Assembly: GCA_033721235.1 (NCBI GenBank)
Contig: JAWWAY010000003.1
Span: 186,001 to 250,000 of the forward strand
From: UBA5078 sp033721235
GTDB taxonomy: Bacteria; Pseudomonadota; Gammaproteobacteria; Pseudomonadales; Pseudohongiellaceae
Reading direction: 5' to 3'
DNA length: 64,000 nt
Part shown: in pieces, positions 27,949 through 37,663 of the stretch
Layout of the letters: every line of letters starts with the position of its first letter
Numbering within the stretch: position 1 is the first letter of the stretch
The notes under the pieces: generated by a model
Databases searched by the model: none
What the model was told of the DNA's origin: nothing
Seen by the model: only the letters and a program-made list of their open reading frames with translations
Made by a program: the position numbers and the translations under genes

Positions 27949-28683
27949 ATGGCCATTTGGGTAATAGTTCCCGCCGCCGGTACCGGTACCCGGATGTCTT
28001 CTTCCATTCCCAAACAGTATATGGATCTCGATGGCACTAGCGTGCTGCGTCGAAGCCTGAGTACACTGAGCCTAGTTCCCAATATCTCTGCCATTGTTTT
28101 GGCAATAGACCCTGCAGATGAGTATGCCGCCCAAGATGGGCTCGTCGATGGAGCGAGTATCAATGCTTGCCCACTGGTTGTCTGCCATGGCGGTGATACT
28201 CGCGCGCAGTCAGTGATGAATGCGCTTCATGCCCTAGAGACGAAAGCCAAGCCTGATGACTGGGTAGTGGTACACGATGCCGCGCGGCCCTGTGTGAGAG
28301 TGGCAGAAATTAAGACCCTACTAGAGTCCATCGAAGGCACCCAGGGTGGCCTATTGGCCGCTCCCGTGCGTGGCACTCTCAAGAAGGCCGATGGGAATAA
28401 CTCAGTAGCGGCTACCGTCGATCGTGAGGGGGTGTGGGAAGCGGCAACTCCTCAGGTATTTCCCTATGGAGCGCTAAGCAAGGCGCTAGGGGAGGCAATA
28501 CAAAATCACTTAACCGTCACCGATGAAGCCAGTGCCATGGAGGCTCAAGGTGCAGCGCCCTTATTGGTGTCTTGTAGTACGGATAATTTGAAAATTACCT
28601 ATCCCCAAGACCTGCACTTGGCGAAATTAATCCTGCAGTCCCAGCAGATAGAACAAGAACAAAGAGAGACTTATGTGGAATAG
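27949..28683 (+). CDS. ispD: 2-C-methyl-D-erythritol 4-phosphate cytidylyltransferase
   Basis: The ATG at 27949 gives MAIWVIVPAAGTGTRM, matching the family N-terminus. A GTG at 27910 would add 13 residues of no known role. The resulting 244 residues are typical. IspD makes CDP-methylerythritol from MEP and CTP. VVHDAARPCV and TDEASAMEAQG are family motifs. It overlaps ispF by 11 nt. Confidence 0.94.
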   Translation: MAIWVIVPAAGTGTRMSSSIPKQYMDLDGTSVLRRSLSTLSLVPNISAIVLAIDPADEYAAQDGLVDGASINACPLVVCHGGDTRAQSVMNALHALETKAKPDDWVVVHDAARPCVRVAEIKTLLESIEGTQGGLLAAPVRGTLKKADGNNSVAATVDREGVWEAATPQVFPYGALSKALGEAIQNHLTVTDEASAMEAQGAAPLLVSCSTDNLKITYPQDLHLAKLILQSQQIEQEQRETYVE

Positions 28684-29191
28684 TATTCGTATTGGTCATG
28701 GCTATGATGCTCATCGTTTTGATGAGTCCGGTGAGCAAACTAAGCCCTTTATTATAGGGGGCATAGAAATACCCTACGATAGAAGCCTGTTAGCCCACTC
28801 AGATGGCGATGTGCTCATACACGCCCTATGTGATGCCTTATTGGGAGCCTTGGGGCGAGGTGATATTGGTCACCACTTCCCTGATACTGACCCGCAATTT
28901 AAAAACATTGATAGTGCCGAACTACTGAGCCATGTGATGAACCTGCTTAGCGAGGAGGGCTGGCACCTAGGCAATGCCGATCTCACCATACTGGCTCAAG
29001 CTCCGAAGATGGCGCCCCATATTCAAGCCATGCGACTACGATTGGCGCAGCTGCTTAATGCCAGTGAGGCACAGGTCAATATTAAAGCCTCTACAACAGA
29101 GGGAATGGGCTTTGTCGGGCGCAAGGAAGGCATCGAAACCTACGCCAGTGTTTTGATTTGTCGCGATCAGTACACTTCTGGAGAGTATTGA
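28673..29191 (+). CDS. ispF: 2-C-methyl-D-erythritol 2,4-cyclodiphosphate synthase
   Basis: This 172-residue trimeric zinc enzyme forms the cyclic diphosphate in the MEP pathway. Zn ligands lie in RIGHGYDAHRF and the loop LLAHSDGDVLIHALCDALLGA is conserved. NIKASTTEGMGFVGRKEGI is the C-terminal signature. It is translationally coupled to ispD upstream and followed immediately by truD. Confidence 0.96.
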   Translation: MWNSIRIGHGYDAHRFDESGEQTKPFIIGGIEIPYDRSLLAHSDGDVLIHALCDALLGALGRGDIGHHFPDTDPQFKNIDSAELLSHVMNLLSEEGWHLGNADLTILAQAPKMAPHIQAMRLRLAQLLNASEAQVNIKASTTEGMGFVGRKEGIETYASVLICRDQYTSGEY

Positions 29192-30226
29192 TTGGGCGTG
29201 GATAATTTTAGTGAACAAGACTGGGCCTATGCTTATGGCACGCCGCAGGCAACGGGCGTTTTTAAGCATTGTGTAGAAGACTTTGTCGTCAAAGAGGACT
29301 TAGGCTTCGAACTAAGTGATTCGGGCGAGCACGTTTGCGTCAAAATCCGCAAGAAAGGCGTGGGCACCGCACATATTGTTAAAACACTTGCCCAGCATCT
29401 TAGCGTTAAAGAGCGTGATATCGGTTATGCCGGTTTAAAAGATAGGCAGGGAATATGCGAGCAATGGTTTAGCCTGTATGTGGGCAAGAATAGAGACGTA
29501 GACCTGACGCCTATACTGGGTGAGCAAATAGAGTTATTGGATACAAAGCGCAACGAGAGAAAGATTCGACGTGGCAGCCATAAAGGAAATATTTTTGAGA
29601 TTCGTCTGCGCAATGTGCATGGTTCTCGTGAAGCCTTAGAAGAGCGCTTACAGGCGATAGCACGCGAAGGGGTGCCTAATTATTTTGGTGAACAACGCTT
29701 TGGCTTTGGCAATAGCAATATAGAACAGGCCTTGAAATTGTTTAGAGGCGAACTACGCTTACGCCCAGGTTTCAAACGCGGCATGTTATTGTCGGCGGCG
29801 CGTAGCTTCTTGTTCAATGAAATACTGTCAGCCCGTGTGCAAGGCAATACTTGGAATCAGTATTTGGATGGCGATGTGCTTAATCTGCAGGGTTCCCATA
29901 GTGTCTTCGTGCCCGAGCAATGGGATGAGACTTTGCAGCAGCGCTTGCTTGAGCACGATATACACCCAACGGGTGCCCTATGGGGAAAAGGCAAATACAA
30001 AGCCAGCGCTGACTGTGCCGCACTAGAGCAGGCACTTGTGGAGCAATATGCCGAACTGCGTGACGGTTTGCTTAAGTTCGGTTTGGAACACGATAGACGT
30101 AGCCTGCGCTTATTGATTGACAATTTGCAGTGGCAGTTAACCGAGACAGAGCTGCTATTGCAGTTTTCTTTACCGTCAGGCGCTTATGCCACAACGGTAT
30201 TGCGCGAAGTGTTGGCATTGAACTAA
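29192..30226 (+). CDS. truD: tRNA pseudouridine(13) synthase
   Basis: This 344-residue enzyme modifies U13 of tRNA-Glu. The catalytic Asp is in GLKDRQGICEQWFS near residue 85, and GVPNYFGEQRFG and the TRUD insertion follow. A TTG start at 29192 is likely since GGAG ends 8 nt upstream. GTG 29198 is the alternative. It directly abuts ispF. Confidence 0.94.
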   Translation: MGVDNFSEQDWAYAYGTPQATGVFKHCVEDFVVKEDLGFELSDSGEHVCVKIRKKGVGTAHIVKTLAQHLSVKERDIGYAGLKDRQGICEQWFSLYVGKNRDVDLTPILGEQIELLDTKRNERKIRRGSHKGNIFEIRLRNVHGSREALEERLQAIAREGVPNYFGEQRFGFGNSNIEQALKLFRGELRLRPGFKRGMLLSAARSFLFNEILSARVQGNTWNQYLDGDVLNLQGSHSVFVPEQWDETLQQRLLEHDIHPTGALWGKGKYKASADCAALEQALVEQYAELRDGLLKFGLEHDRRSLRLLIDNLQWQLTETELLLQFSLPSGAYATTVLREVLALN

Positions 30227-30275
30227 TGAACATAAAGTATGTCTATTGTAGACGAGAAGAAGAGGCGAGCGACGA

Positions 30276-30962
30276 GTGAGTAATGTGAATCTTTCGGGTA
30301 TAGGAATGACGTCCCAGCGTACCCGTGAACGCCTAGTGGGCAGGCTGATTGACCAGGGCATCAAGCACTGGGCAGTACTGGATGTTATGCGTAGCACGCC
30401 TCGGCATATTTTTTTAGACGAAGCCCTATCCCATCGAGCCTATGAAGATACGGCCTTGCCTATTGGTTACAACCAAACCATCTCACAGCCTTATATCGTG
30501 GCTAAGATGACAGAGTGTGTTTTGGATAATCATCCCAACTTGGTAGATGGCAAGTTGGATAGGGTGTTGGAAATTGGTACCGGATGCGGTTATCAAACGG
30601 CTATCTTGGCGCCGGTGGCCAAACAAGTCTTCTCTGTTGAGCGCATAAAACCCTTGCTCGATAAAGCGCGCAAAAATATTCGTGTGCTGGGTTTGAATAA
30701 TGTTCGCTTCAAGCACGATGACGGCAGTTTAGGGTGGAAAGAAAAAGGCCCCTTCGATGCAATCGTGTCTGCCGCCGCGCCGCAACAAGTACCACAGGAT
30801 CTGTTAGCGCAGTTAGCTGAGGGGGGGCGATTAATCATCCCAGTAGGCGGTGAAGATAAACAAGAATTACGCTTAATTACGCGTCGTGGTGATAAATTTG
30901 AGACGGAGACAGTGGCATCGGTGCGCTTCGTGCCTTTGTTTGTCGGCCATACACAAGGGTAG
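30276..30962 (+). CDS. pcm: Protein-L-isoaspartate O-methyltransferase
   Basis: This 228-residue SAM-dependent enzyme repairs isoaspartyl residues in aged proteins. The SAM motif VLEIGTGCGYQTAILAPVA and VDAVVSAAAPQ-type motif (FDAIVSAAAPQQVP) are clear. It starts at GTG 30276. In relatives surE lies between truD and pcm; here only 49 bp separate them and no surE is present. Confidence 0.95.
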   Translation: MSNVNLSGIGMTSQRTRERLVGRLIDQGIKHWAVLDVMRSTPRHIFLDEALSHRAYEDTALPIGYNQTISQPYIVAKMTECVLDNHPNLVDGKLDRVLEIGTGCGYQTAILAPVAKQVFSVERIKPLLDKARKNIRVLGLNNVRFKHDDGSLGWKEKGPFDAIVSAAAPQQVPQDLLAQLAEGGRLIIPVGGEDKQELRLITRRGDKFETETVASVRFVPLFVGHTQG

Positions 30963-30973
30963 TGGGCGTATCC

Positions 30974-31924
30974 ATGACTGTTAAGCACAAGGTGAAACCA
31001 CTCGACAGGCCATCAAGCCCGACTCCAAGGGGCCGTGCTGTGCTGTTTCTCAAGGGCATGGCGATGGGCGTTGCCGATTCCGTCCCGGGTGTGTCCGGTG
31101 GCACTATCGCGGTCATGGCTGGCATCTACGAAGAACTACTCAACTCTATCAAAATGTTAGAGCCTCGCGCTTTATTGGTATTAGCCAAGAGTGGCCCAAG
31201 CGCGTTTTGGTCCCATATAAACGGCAGCTTTTTGTTGGTCCTACTATTGGGTATTGTGACCAGCCTGTTCCTGAGTGCCAACACCGTATTGTATTTACTG
31301 GCCAACCACTATGTTCTATTGATGTCATTTTTCTGTGGCCTAGTGCTGGCCTCCACTTGGTATTTGCAAGGGCAGGTCAGTCGCTGGAATGGCGCTTGTT
31401 TATTCGCTTGTCTATTGGGCGGGGGGGTAACCCTATTGGTGGCATTACTGAATCCCGTTAGTGGTAGCGACAGTTTGCTGTATTTGTTTGTCTGCGGATT
31501 TATCGCCATTTGCGCGATGATCTTGCCCGGTATTTCAGGCGCCTTTATTCTGCTGCTGTTAGGCGTTTACGATGGCGTGTTAAGTGCGTTACGCGCATTA
31601 GACTTCGTGGTGATAGTGGTTTTTGTCAGCGGCTGTGTATGCGGCTTATTGTGCTTCTCTCATCTATTGTCTTGGACCTTTAGAAATTACCGGGAGCAAA
31701 CCTATAGCTTTCTCAGCGGCATGCTCGCTGTGTCGCTTTTAGTTCTATGGCCTTGGAAGCTAACAGGTCAGGAGCTTGCAGGTTTGTCGTCCTATCGCTT
31801 GCCTGGCGACTATGCTCTGGCGAGCGGTCAGGCTGCGAACCTATTGGGGGCTATAGCACTGTTCTGCTTAGGCTTTGCGTTGATTCATTTATTCGAAAGA
31901 ATTAGCATGAGCAGCTCCGAGTAA
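30974..31924 (+). CDS. popT: DUF368 family undecaprenyl-phosphate translocase (PopT type)
   Basis: About 316 residues with 8-10 hydrophobic helices. The N-terminal GMAMGVADSVPGVSGGTIAVMAGIYEE and the internal repeat-like ICAMILPGISGAFILLLLGVYDGVL are the DUF368 signatures. DUF368 proteins have been shown to flip undecaprenyl phosphate back across the membrane. An upstream GTG (30962) overlapping the pcm stop is a possible alternative start. Its place between pcm and nlpD links it to envelope genes; gene name assigned from family membership. Confidence 0.85.
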   Translation: MTVKHKVKPLDRPSSPTPRGRAVLFLKGMAMGVADSVPGVSGGTIAVMAGIYEELLNSIKMLEPRALLVLAKSGPSAFWSHINGSFLLVLLLGIVTSLFLSANTVLYLLANHYVLLMSFFCGLVLASTWYLQGQVSRWNGACLFACLLGGGVTLLVALLNPVSGSDSLLYLFVCGFIAICAMILPGISGAFILLLLGVYDGVLSALRALDFVVIVVFVSGCVCGLLCFSHLLSWTFRNYREQTYSFLSGMLAVSLLVLWPWKLTGQELAGLSSYRLPGDYALASGQAANLLGAIALFCLGFALIHLFERISMSSSE

Positions 31925-31971
31925 GGGCGTGCTATGGTGTTGGGAAAGTACTGAGGTTTTTTAAGGTTTTT

Positions 31972-33051
31972 ATGGCGTTGAATAAAAGTTGGCTTTCTAG
32001 TTTTAGGGTTTCTGTGTTGCTAGGCACTTTGCTGCTATCGGCCTGCGCTGGGCGCTATGAAGCTCCATTGTCTGACCAAAGCTCTACTTTGGAGCGCAGC
32101 CCCGCGCCAATTTATTCTACCAGCGGCAATGCGGGTAGCAGCGGCGTGGTGTCTGCGCCAGGCTCTTCGGGTAGCAGTGCAGGCTTGGCAAGCTCGCGTG
32201 GCGCCACCGCCAACCCTGGTGTGCGCGTACAGCCCGCCGAGGGCGTTACCATTATACCGGCACAACCAACCCGTAGCGTGAGTCGCCGAGGCATCTCTAG
32301 AGCGCCTCTGGCCAGTACAGGAGCGCCAACGCCCTCAGGCAGTGCCGCAGGGACTCCCGCCGCCAGTACACCTAGTTCTAACGCTGTGCCTAGCACTCAT
32401 ACGGTAGCACCGGGTGAGACTCTGTACTCTATTGCTTGGCAGTATTCTCTGGATCACCGGGCTTTGGCCGTGGCTAATCAATTGTCGGCGCCCTATACCA
32501 TTTATCCTAATCAACAGCTGCGTCTGGATATTGGAGCTGTCTCTAATAGTGCTGTGCAGAACGTGGCGCCCGTGCCAGCCGCGCCGGCAGGCACCGCCAG
32601 TACAAGTGTGGGTGAGCGCCCAAGCGCGGCAGTGGCTCAGCGCCGCACGGGCAATATTGCCACCAGAGAAGTAGAGGGCATTACTTGGCAGTGGCCTATA
32701 GAGGGACGTGTAATTCGCAGCTACTCAGCTAGTAGTTCCGCTACTAGTAGAGGGATTGATATAAGCGGTAGGCGTGGTCAACCCGTTTATGCCGCTGCCG
32801 ATGGCGACGTGGTGTACTCTGGCAGTGGCATTCAAGGACAAGGTGACCTGATTATCATTCGCCATAGTGCTCGACACCTTAGTGCCTACTCTCATAACAG
32901 CGCAATGCTGGTCAATGAAGGCGCACGCATTCAAGCAGGTGATAAAATTGGTGAAGTCGGCGTGGACGCCAACGGAACAGAGCTGATTCATTTCGAGGTT
33001 CGCGTGGATGGCGCACCCGTTGATCCTGCGCGTTATTTACCGCGCCGCTAA
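31972..33051 (+). CDS. nlpD: NlpD-type lipoprotein, LysM and degenerate LytM domains
   Basis: 359 residues. The N-terminus ends in a lipobox LLLSAC (Cys near residue 25). A low-complexity Ser/Ala/Pro/Gly region follows, then a LysM domain (HTVAPGETLYSIAWQYS...) near residue 143-190, and a C-terminal M23/LytM domain. The zinc site is degraded: the HxGxD position reads SRGID and HxHFE reads LIHFE. It therefore should activate an amidase (AmiC in relatives) rather than cut peptidoglycan. It precedes rpoS as in most gammaproteobacteria. Confidence 0.95.
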   Translation: MALNKSWLSSFRVSVLLGTLLLSACAGRYEAPLSDQSSTLERSPAPIYSTSGNAGSSGVVSAPGSSGSSAGLASSRGATANPGVRVQPAEGVTIIPAQPTRSVSRRGISRAPLASTGAPTPSGSAAGTPAASTPSSNAVPSTHTVAPGETLYSIAWQYSLDHRALAVANQLSAPYTIYPNQQLRLDIGAVSNSAVQNVAPVPAAPAGTASTSVGERPSAAVAQRRTGNIATREVEGITWQWPIEGRVIRSYSASSSATSRGIDISGRRGQPVYAAADGDVVYSGSGIQGQGDLIIIRHSARHLSAYSHNSAMLVNEGARIQAGDKIGEVGVDANGTELIHFEVRVDGAPVDPARYLPRR

Positions 33052-33221
33052 GTCTGTTCTTCGCTATTGTAAGCTGTTTTTCTCAATCGATATTCCTTTG
33101 TATACTCTTGAAAGAGTAATTATGAAATGGTAAGTTTATCTGGCTTTAATCTAAATGTAATATTATTTAGTTGATAAAAGCGTCATTAAGGATGATGTCG
33201 CCATAGATAAGGAGATCGAGA

Positions 33222-34175
33222 ATGCCAGTAGAAAAAAGGGCATCTACATGCCAGTCAATATCGTTTAAGACCCAATTCCCCGATATAAAACCCCGCGATT
33301 GTATTAAAGAAGGTCTACCTCCGAAATTTGAACTTCAAGCGGATAAGAGACCGCCCGATGTTGCCCGCCTTTATTTGAATGAAATTAGTGCGTCGCGCTT
33401 ATTGAACGCTGAGGAGGAGCGTGATTATGGGCGTTTGGCTAGGGATGGAGATAGTGCTGGTAGAGAGATGATGATCGTGAGCAATTTGCGTTTAGTTGTC
33501 AAAATAGCCCATCGTTATCGCAATCGTGGGATGAGCCTTTTGGATATGGTGCAGGAGGGTAATCTTGGTTTATTACGTGCGGTAGAGAAATACGATCCTG
33601 AACGAGGTTATCGTTTTTCTACATACGCTACATGGTGGATACGCCAGACAATTGAGCGTTCCATAATGAACCAGTGTCGCACTGTTCGCTTACCGGTGCA
33701 CGTGGGCAAGGAACTCAATAGCTATATGCGTTTGTCGCGCGAGTATATGCATACCTATAATGAGGAGCTTACGGTAAAGCAGCTGGCTGCCTTGCTCGAT
33801 AAGTCAGAAGCGGAGGTAGGGCGTATTTTGGCTTTCAGTGAACGGGAGCTGTCAATCGATTCGCCCAGCTCTCAATCCAAAGAGCATACCATAGCAGAGT
33901 CTATTGAGATTGAGCCTGAATATAGACCCGACAATATTATGCAAGAACAGGGGCTACGAGAGACGGTCAGCGCATGGTTGGATATGCTGGACTCAAAGCA
34001 GTCGGACATTATTTGTCGACGTTTTGGTTTCTATGGGCAAAAGATTGAAACGCTGGAAAACATCGGCAAGGAGATTGGCTTAACCCGAGAGAGGGTGAGG
34101 CAGATTCAATTGGATGCTATTCGCCAATTAAAAGAAATTGCTAAAGAAAACGGCTTTAGCAAAGAGTGTTGCTAG
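33222..34175 (+). CDS. rpoS: RNA polymerase sigma factor RpoS
   Basis: 317-residue stationary-phase/general stress sigma factor. Region 1.2 (PPDVARLYLNEISASRLL), region 2 (SNLRLVVKIAHRYRNRGM...RFSTYATWWIRQTIER) and region 4.2 (IGLTRERVRQIQLDAIRQLK) are intact. The first 45 residues are poorly conserved, as usual. The ATG follows AAGGAGAT. 170 bp separate it from nlpD; in relatives the rpoS promoter lies in or after nlpD. Confidence 0.96.
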   Translation: MPVEKRASTCQSISFKTQFPDIKPRDCIKEGLPPKFELQADKRPPDVARLYLNEISASRLLNAEEERDYGRLARDGDSAGREMMIVSNLRLVVKIAHRYRNRGMSLLDMVQEGNLGLLRAVEKYDPERGYRFSTYATWWIRQTIERSIMNQCRTVRLPVHVGKELNSYMRLSREYMHTYNEELTVKQLAALLDKSEAEVGRILAFSERELSIDSPSSQSKEHTIAESIEIEPEYRPDNIMQEQGLRETVSAWLDMLDSKQSDIICRRFGFYGQKIETLENIGKEIGLTRERVRQIQLDAIRQLKEIAKENGFSKECC

Positions 34176-34211
34176 GGTACGGGGTATCTGCGAAGAAATA
34201 ACTACGCTTGG

Positions 34212-34242
34212 TCATAGTGCCAAAGTAGATTTGGCACTATGA
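34212..34242. terminator. Perfect inverted repeat between convergent rpoS and fdxA
   Basis: CATAGTGCCAAA (34213-34224) and TTTGGCACTATG (34230-34241) form a perfect 12-bp stem (13 with the flanking T/A) around GTAGA. There is no long T-run. Its position between convergent genes suggests a shared bidirectional terminator. Confidence 0.65.
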
Positions 34243-34254
34243 GCTAAAAGCGTC

Positions 34255-34587
34255 TTACTCAGGATCTTTGATCAGGTACTGCAGCTTGCCTGGAACATCC
34301 TTCCACTTCTCGGCGTCTTCAGGCGCTGGCTTCATTTCAGAGATATTCGGCCATTTGTCCGCCAATTCGGCATTGAGTTCCAAGAATACTTGCTGATCCT
34401 CGGGTAACTCGTCCTCAGCATAAATGGCATCCACAGGGCATTCTGGCTCACATAGGGCGCAGTCGATGCATTCGTCTGGGTGGATAACCAAGAAGTTCGG
34501 TCCTTCATAGAAACAATCTACTGGGCAAACTTCTACGCAATCGGTGTGTTTGCAACGTATACAGTTTTCGCCTACAACAAAAGTCAT
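34255..34587 (-). CDS. fdxA: Seven-iron ferredoxin FdxA
   Basis: The ATG at 34585-34587 with GGAGAAG upstream gives 110 residues and the known N-terminus MTFVVGENCIRCKHTDCVEVCPVDC; the longer frame adds 37 unrelated residues. Cys patterns CxxCx4CxxxCP and ECIDCALCEPECPVDAI bind the 3Fe-4S and 4Fe-4S clusters, as in Azotobacter ferredoxin I. It is the usual neighbour of rpoS and mutS in Pseudomonas. Confidence 0.95.
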   Translation of the reverse strand: MTFVVGENCIRCKHTDCVEVCPVDCFYEGPNFLVIHPDECIDCALCEPECPVDAIYAEDELPEDQQVFLELNAELADKWPNISEMKPAPEDAEKWKDVPGKLQYLIKDPE

Positions 34588-34759
34588 GTCTTCTCCAGCT
34601 TCTAGCCCGACTTCTCGGTGCTGTATTTGGTTCATCCCAGCCATTTTGGCTAGGGCGCTAAAATTTAGTGCCGCAATTATAAACAGGCTAGGGGGCACAG
34701 GGAATATACTTTTTCCGATATCCCTTACTTATATTGCGAGTAAGCCGCATTTTAGATAC

Positions 34760-37366
34760 TTATAGCTCGTCTTTTAAGCGATAGAGTAAGGCTAAAGCCT
34801 CTCTTGCCGTCAAGTTGTCTGGGTCTAACTGACTTAGCTCCTCAATTATTGGGTGAGGGCTAAAGGCGCTAAATAGCTCGGCCTGTTCTGGCGATTCGCT
34901 TCTACTTTGTGCCACTACCGCCGTACTTTCTTGCTCTAGTTGCATGAGTTTCTCGCGTGCCTGCTTGATCACCAGAGCCGGCACGCCCGCTAGCTGTGCG
35001 ACCTGCAGGCCATAGCTCTGATTAGCGGGCCCAGCTTTCACAGCATGCAGAAATACGATACCGTCTTTGTGCTCGGCGGCGTCCAGGTGCACATTGGCGA
35101 TAGCGGGGTATAGCTCGGGTAGCGTGGTGAGCTCGAAGTAGTGGGTGGCAAATAGGGTCCAGGCTTTGAGCTTCTCGGCTATATGAACCGCGCTGGCCCA
35201 TGCAAGGGATAATCCGTCAAAGGTACTGGTGCCGCGTCCTACCTCGTCCATGAGGACTAAGCTATTGGCGGTGGCATTGTGCAGGATGTTGGCCGTTTCA
35301 GTCATTTCCACCATGAAGGTAGAGCGGCCACCAGCCAAATCATCCGAGGAGCCTATGCGAGTGAAGATGCGATCTATCGGGCCAATTCGGGCCGACTTAG
35401 CGGGCACGAAGCTGCCCGTATGGGCTAAGAGCACGATAAGAGCGCTCTGGCGCATATAAGTGGACTTACCCCCCATATTGGGCCCGGTGATGATCAGCAT
35501 CTGAGATTCCTCATCCAGCTTGAGATCATTGGCAACAAAGGGGGTAGTGCTCACTTGTTCGACCACTGGGTGCCTGCCATCGCAAATATGGATGCCTGGC
35601 TTATTACTCAACTGTGGTTGGCAAAACTCCAGGCTGCGAGCGCGTTCAGCAAAATTCACCAGAACGTCTAATTCGCAGAGCGCCGCGGCACTAGCTAGGA
35701 GTGGGCTTAGCTGCTGCGCGAGCGTCTCGATTAAGGCCTCATACAGGGCCTTTTCTTTGGTGAGCGCCTTGCTATTAGCGCTTAATACTTTGTCTTCAAA
35801 CTCCTTAAGCTCAGGAGTAATAAAGCGCTCGGCATTTTTGAGAGTCTGGCGGCGAATATAGTCGGCCGGGGCATCTTGGGACTGGGCTTTGCTCACTTCT
35901 ATGTAATAACCGTGAACACGGTTATAACCGACTTTTAGGGTGCTAAGCCCGCTGCGCTCGCGCTCTCTTAGCTCTAGGTCCACCAAGAATTGCCCAGCAT
36001 TGCTCGATAGATTGCGTAGCTCATCTAGCTCGGCATCGTATCCTTCTTTAATAACACCGCCTTCTCGAATCACCACCGGTGGGTTTTCGATAATCGCCGT
36101 TTGCAGCAATTGCGCTAAGTCAGGGTACTCCCCAATGGCCTGTTTAAGTTCGCTTAACTTAGGGGATGCCGTAGTGGATATTACGGCGGAGACCTCTTCT
36201 TGCAGCTGAGGCAGGGTGCTTAGTGCATCGCGTAACTTCGCAAGGTCGCGAGGCCTCGCAGAGCGCAGCCCGACACGCGCTAGGATGCGTTCGATATCGC
36301 CGATATTATGCAAGATGGGGTGAATGCTTTCGAAGTGATACTGTTCGATTAAGCACGCGATGACCTGTTGGCGCAGGCCTAATTCTTTGTGGTCGCGTAG
36401 GGGTCGATGCAGCCAGCGATTGAGAAGACGACTCCCCATTGGGGTTGCTGTTTTGTCGAGGACGGAGAGCAAGGTGTTATCGCTACCGCCGCTAAGGTTT
36501 CTATCCAGCTCCAAGTTGCGTCTGCTCGCAGCATCCAGAAGCAGGCTATCCTGAGGGTATTCCGCACGCATGCTTTGGACGTGCGGCAAGCCTGAGCGCT
36601 GGGTTTCTTTGGCGTATTCGAACAGACAACCGGCCGCTGGTATGGCAAGGCTCAAATCTTCGCAGCTGAATGCTTTGAGATCCTTTGTGCCAAAGTGAGA
36701 GCATAGTGCCTTGTGGCTGCTGTCATAGTCGAACTCCCATACTGGACGGCGCCTTGCACCGCGCCTACCTTCCAGGCTTACAAGGGCGTCGATGTTCTCA
36801 TTGAGGAGCAATTCGGCTGGTCTAATGCGCTCGATCTCCGCTAGAAGCCCTTCCTTGGAGTCGATTTCGGATACCGCAAAGCGCCCGCTGCTGACATCTA
36901 GCCATGCGAGGCCAAAGCGCTCTTTGCCATCTCCCGTAATGGCCATTAACAGGCTATCGGCTCGTTCATTGAGCAGAGCCTCATCACTCAATGTGCCTGG
37001 GGTGATAATTCGAACCACTGCGCGCTCGACCGGCCCTTTCGATGTGGCTGGGTCACCAATTTGTTCGCATACCGCGACAGAAATGCCTGCCTCTACTAAT
37101 TTGGCGAGATAACGATCGGCCGCATGAAAAGGAATGCCACACATGGGGATATCCTTACCATCGGACTTGCCTCTTGCCGTAAGGGTAATATCTAAAACCT
37201 GCGATGCGATACGAGCGTCTTCGAAGAAGAGTTCATAAAAATCCCCCATGCGATAGAACAAAAGCTCGTTCTTATGCTGTGCCTTTAGCGTCAGAAACTG
37301 CCGCATCATAGGGGTGTGTTGAGCAAGATTAGCTGTGGGAGTAGATTGCGGTTCGCTTTTCAACAT
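34760..37366 (-). CDS. mutS: DNA mismatch repair protein MutS
   Basis: 868 residues. The mismatch-reading Phe-x-Glu motif is in LLFYRMGDFYELFFEDA near residue 37-45. Walker A ITGPNMGGKSTYMRQ is near residue 625, Walker B LVLMDEVGRGTST follows, and the C-terminal tetramerisation tail is present. It starts at ATG 37364-37366. It forms a minus-strand pair with fdxA. Confidence 0.97.
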   Translation of the reverse strand: MLKSEPQSTPTANLAQHTPMMRQFLTLKAQHKNELLFYRMGDFYELFFEDARIASQVLDITLTARGKSDGKDIPMCGIPFHAADRYLAKLVEAGISVAVCEQIGDPATSKGPVERAVVRIITPGTLSDEALLNERADSLLMAITGDGKERFGLAWLDVSSGRFAVSEIDSKEGLLAEIERIRPAELLLNENIDALVSLEGRRGARRRPVWEFDYDSSHKALCSHFGTKDLKAFSCEDLSLAIPAAGCLFEYAKETQRSGLPHVQSMRAEYPQDSLLLDAASRRNLELDRNLSGGSDNTLLSVLDKTATPMGSRLLNRWLHRPLRDHKELGLRQQVIACLIEQYHFESIHPILHNIGDIERILARVGLRSARPRDLAKLRDALSTLPQLQEEVSAVISTTASPKLSELKQAIGEYPDLAQLLQTAIIENPPVVIREGGVIKEGYDAELDELRNLSSNAGQFLVDLELRERERSGLSTLKVGYNRVHGYYIEVSKAQSQDAPADYIRRQTLKNAERFITPELKEFEDKVLSANSKALTKEKALYEALIETLAQQLSPLLASAAALCELDVLVNFAERARSLEFCQPQLSNKPGIHICDGRHPVVEQVSTTPFVANDLKLDEESQMLIITGPNMGGKSTYMRQSALIVLLAHTGSFVPAKSARIGPIDRIFTRIGSSDDLAGGRSTFMVEMTETANILHNATANSLVLMDEVGRGTSTFDGLSLAWASAVHIAEKLKAWTLFATHYFELTTLPELYPAIANVHLDAAEHKDGIVFLHAVKAGPANQSYGLQVAQLAGVPALVIKQAREKLMQLEQESTAVVAQSRSESPEQAELFSAFSPHPIIEELSQLDPDNLTAREALALLYRLKDEL

Positions 37367-37663
37367 ATTGCTGCTTAGAGTCGCCTAGTGTGTCTGACAT
37401 TGGTAGCTGGCAAGAATAGCAAACCTTGTGGGTGAAAGCATGGGCTTCATACACCGCAGAGTCTTGAGCCAAGGCGCTCGATGGGAGAAGTCGCTTTATT
37501 GAAGCGCTTTATTGGTTTTATTGCTTAATAGAATTTCCAGCGCGTTATGCTAAGGGCAATGGATTATTTTCATGAGTGCTCTGGGTGAACGCTTGAGCTA
37601 TCTATTGCGAAACGTGCAAGTTACTCTAATGGAAATCAGCTGTAGCGAGTTTTAGGTGGAGTT

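Noticed and set aside
34176..34254. RsmZ-like small RNA between rpoS and fdxA as in Pseudomonas
   Set aside because: The 79-bp gap contains only a single terminator-like hairpin and no series of GGA loops.
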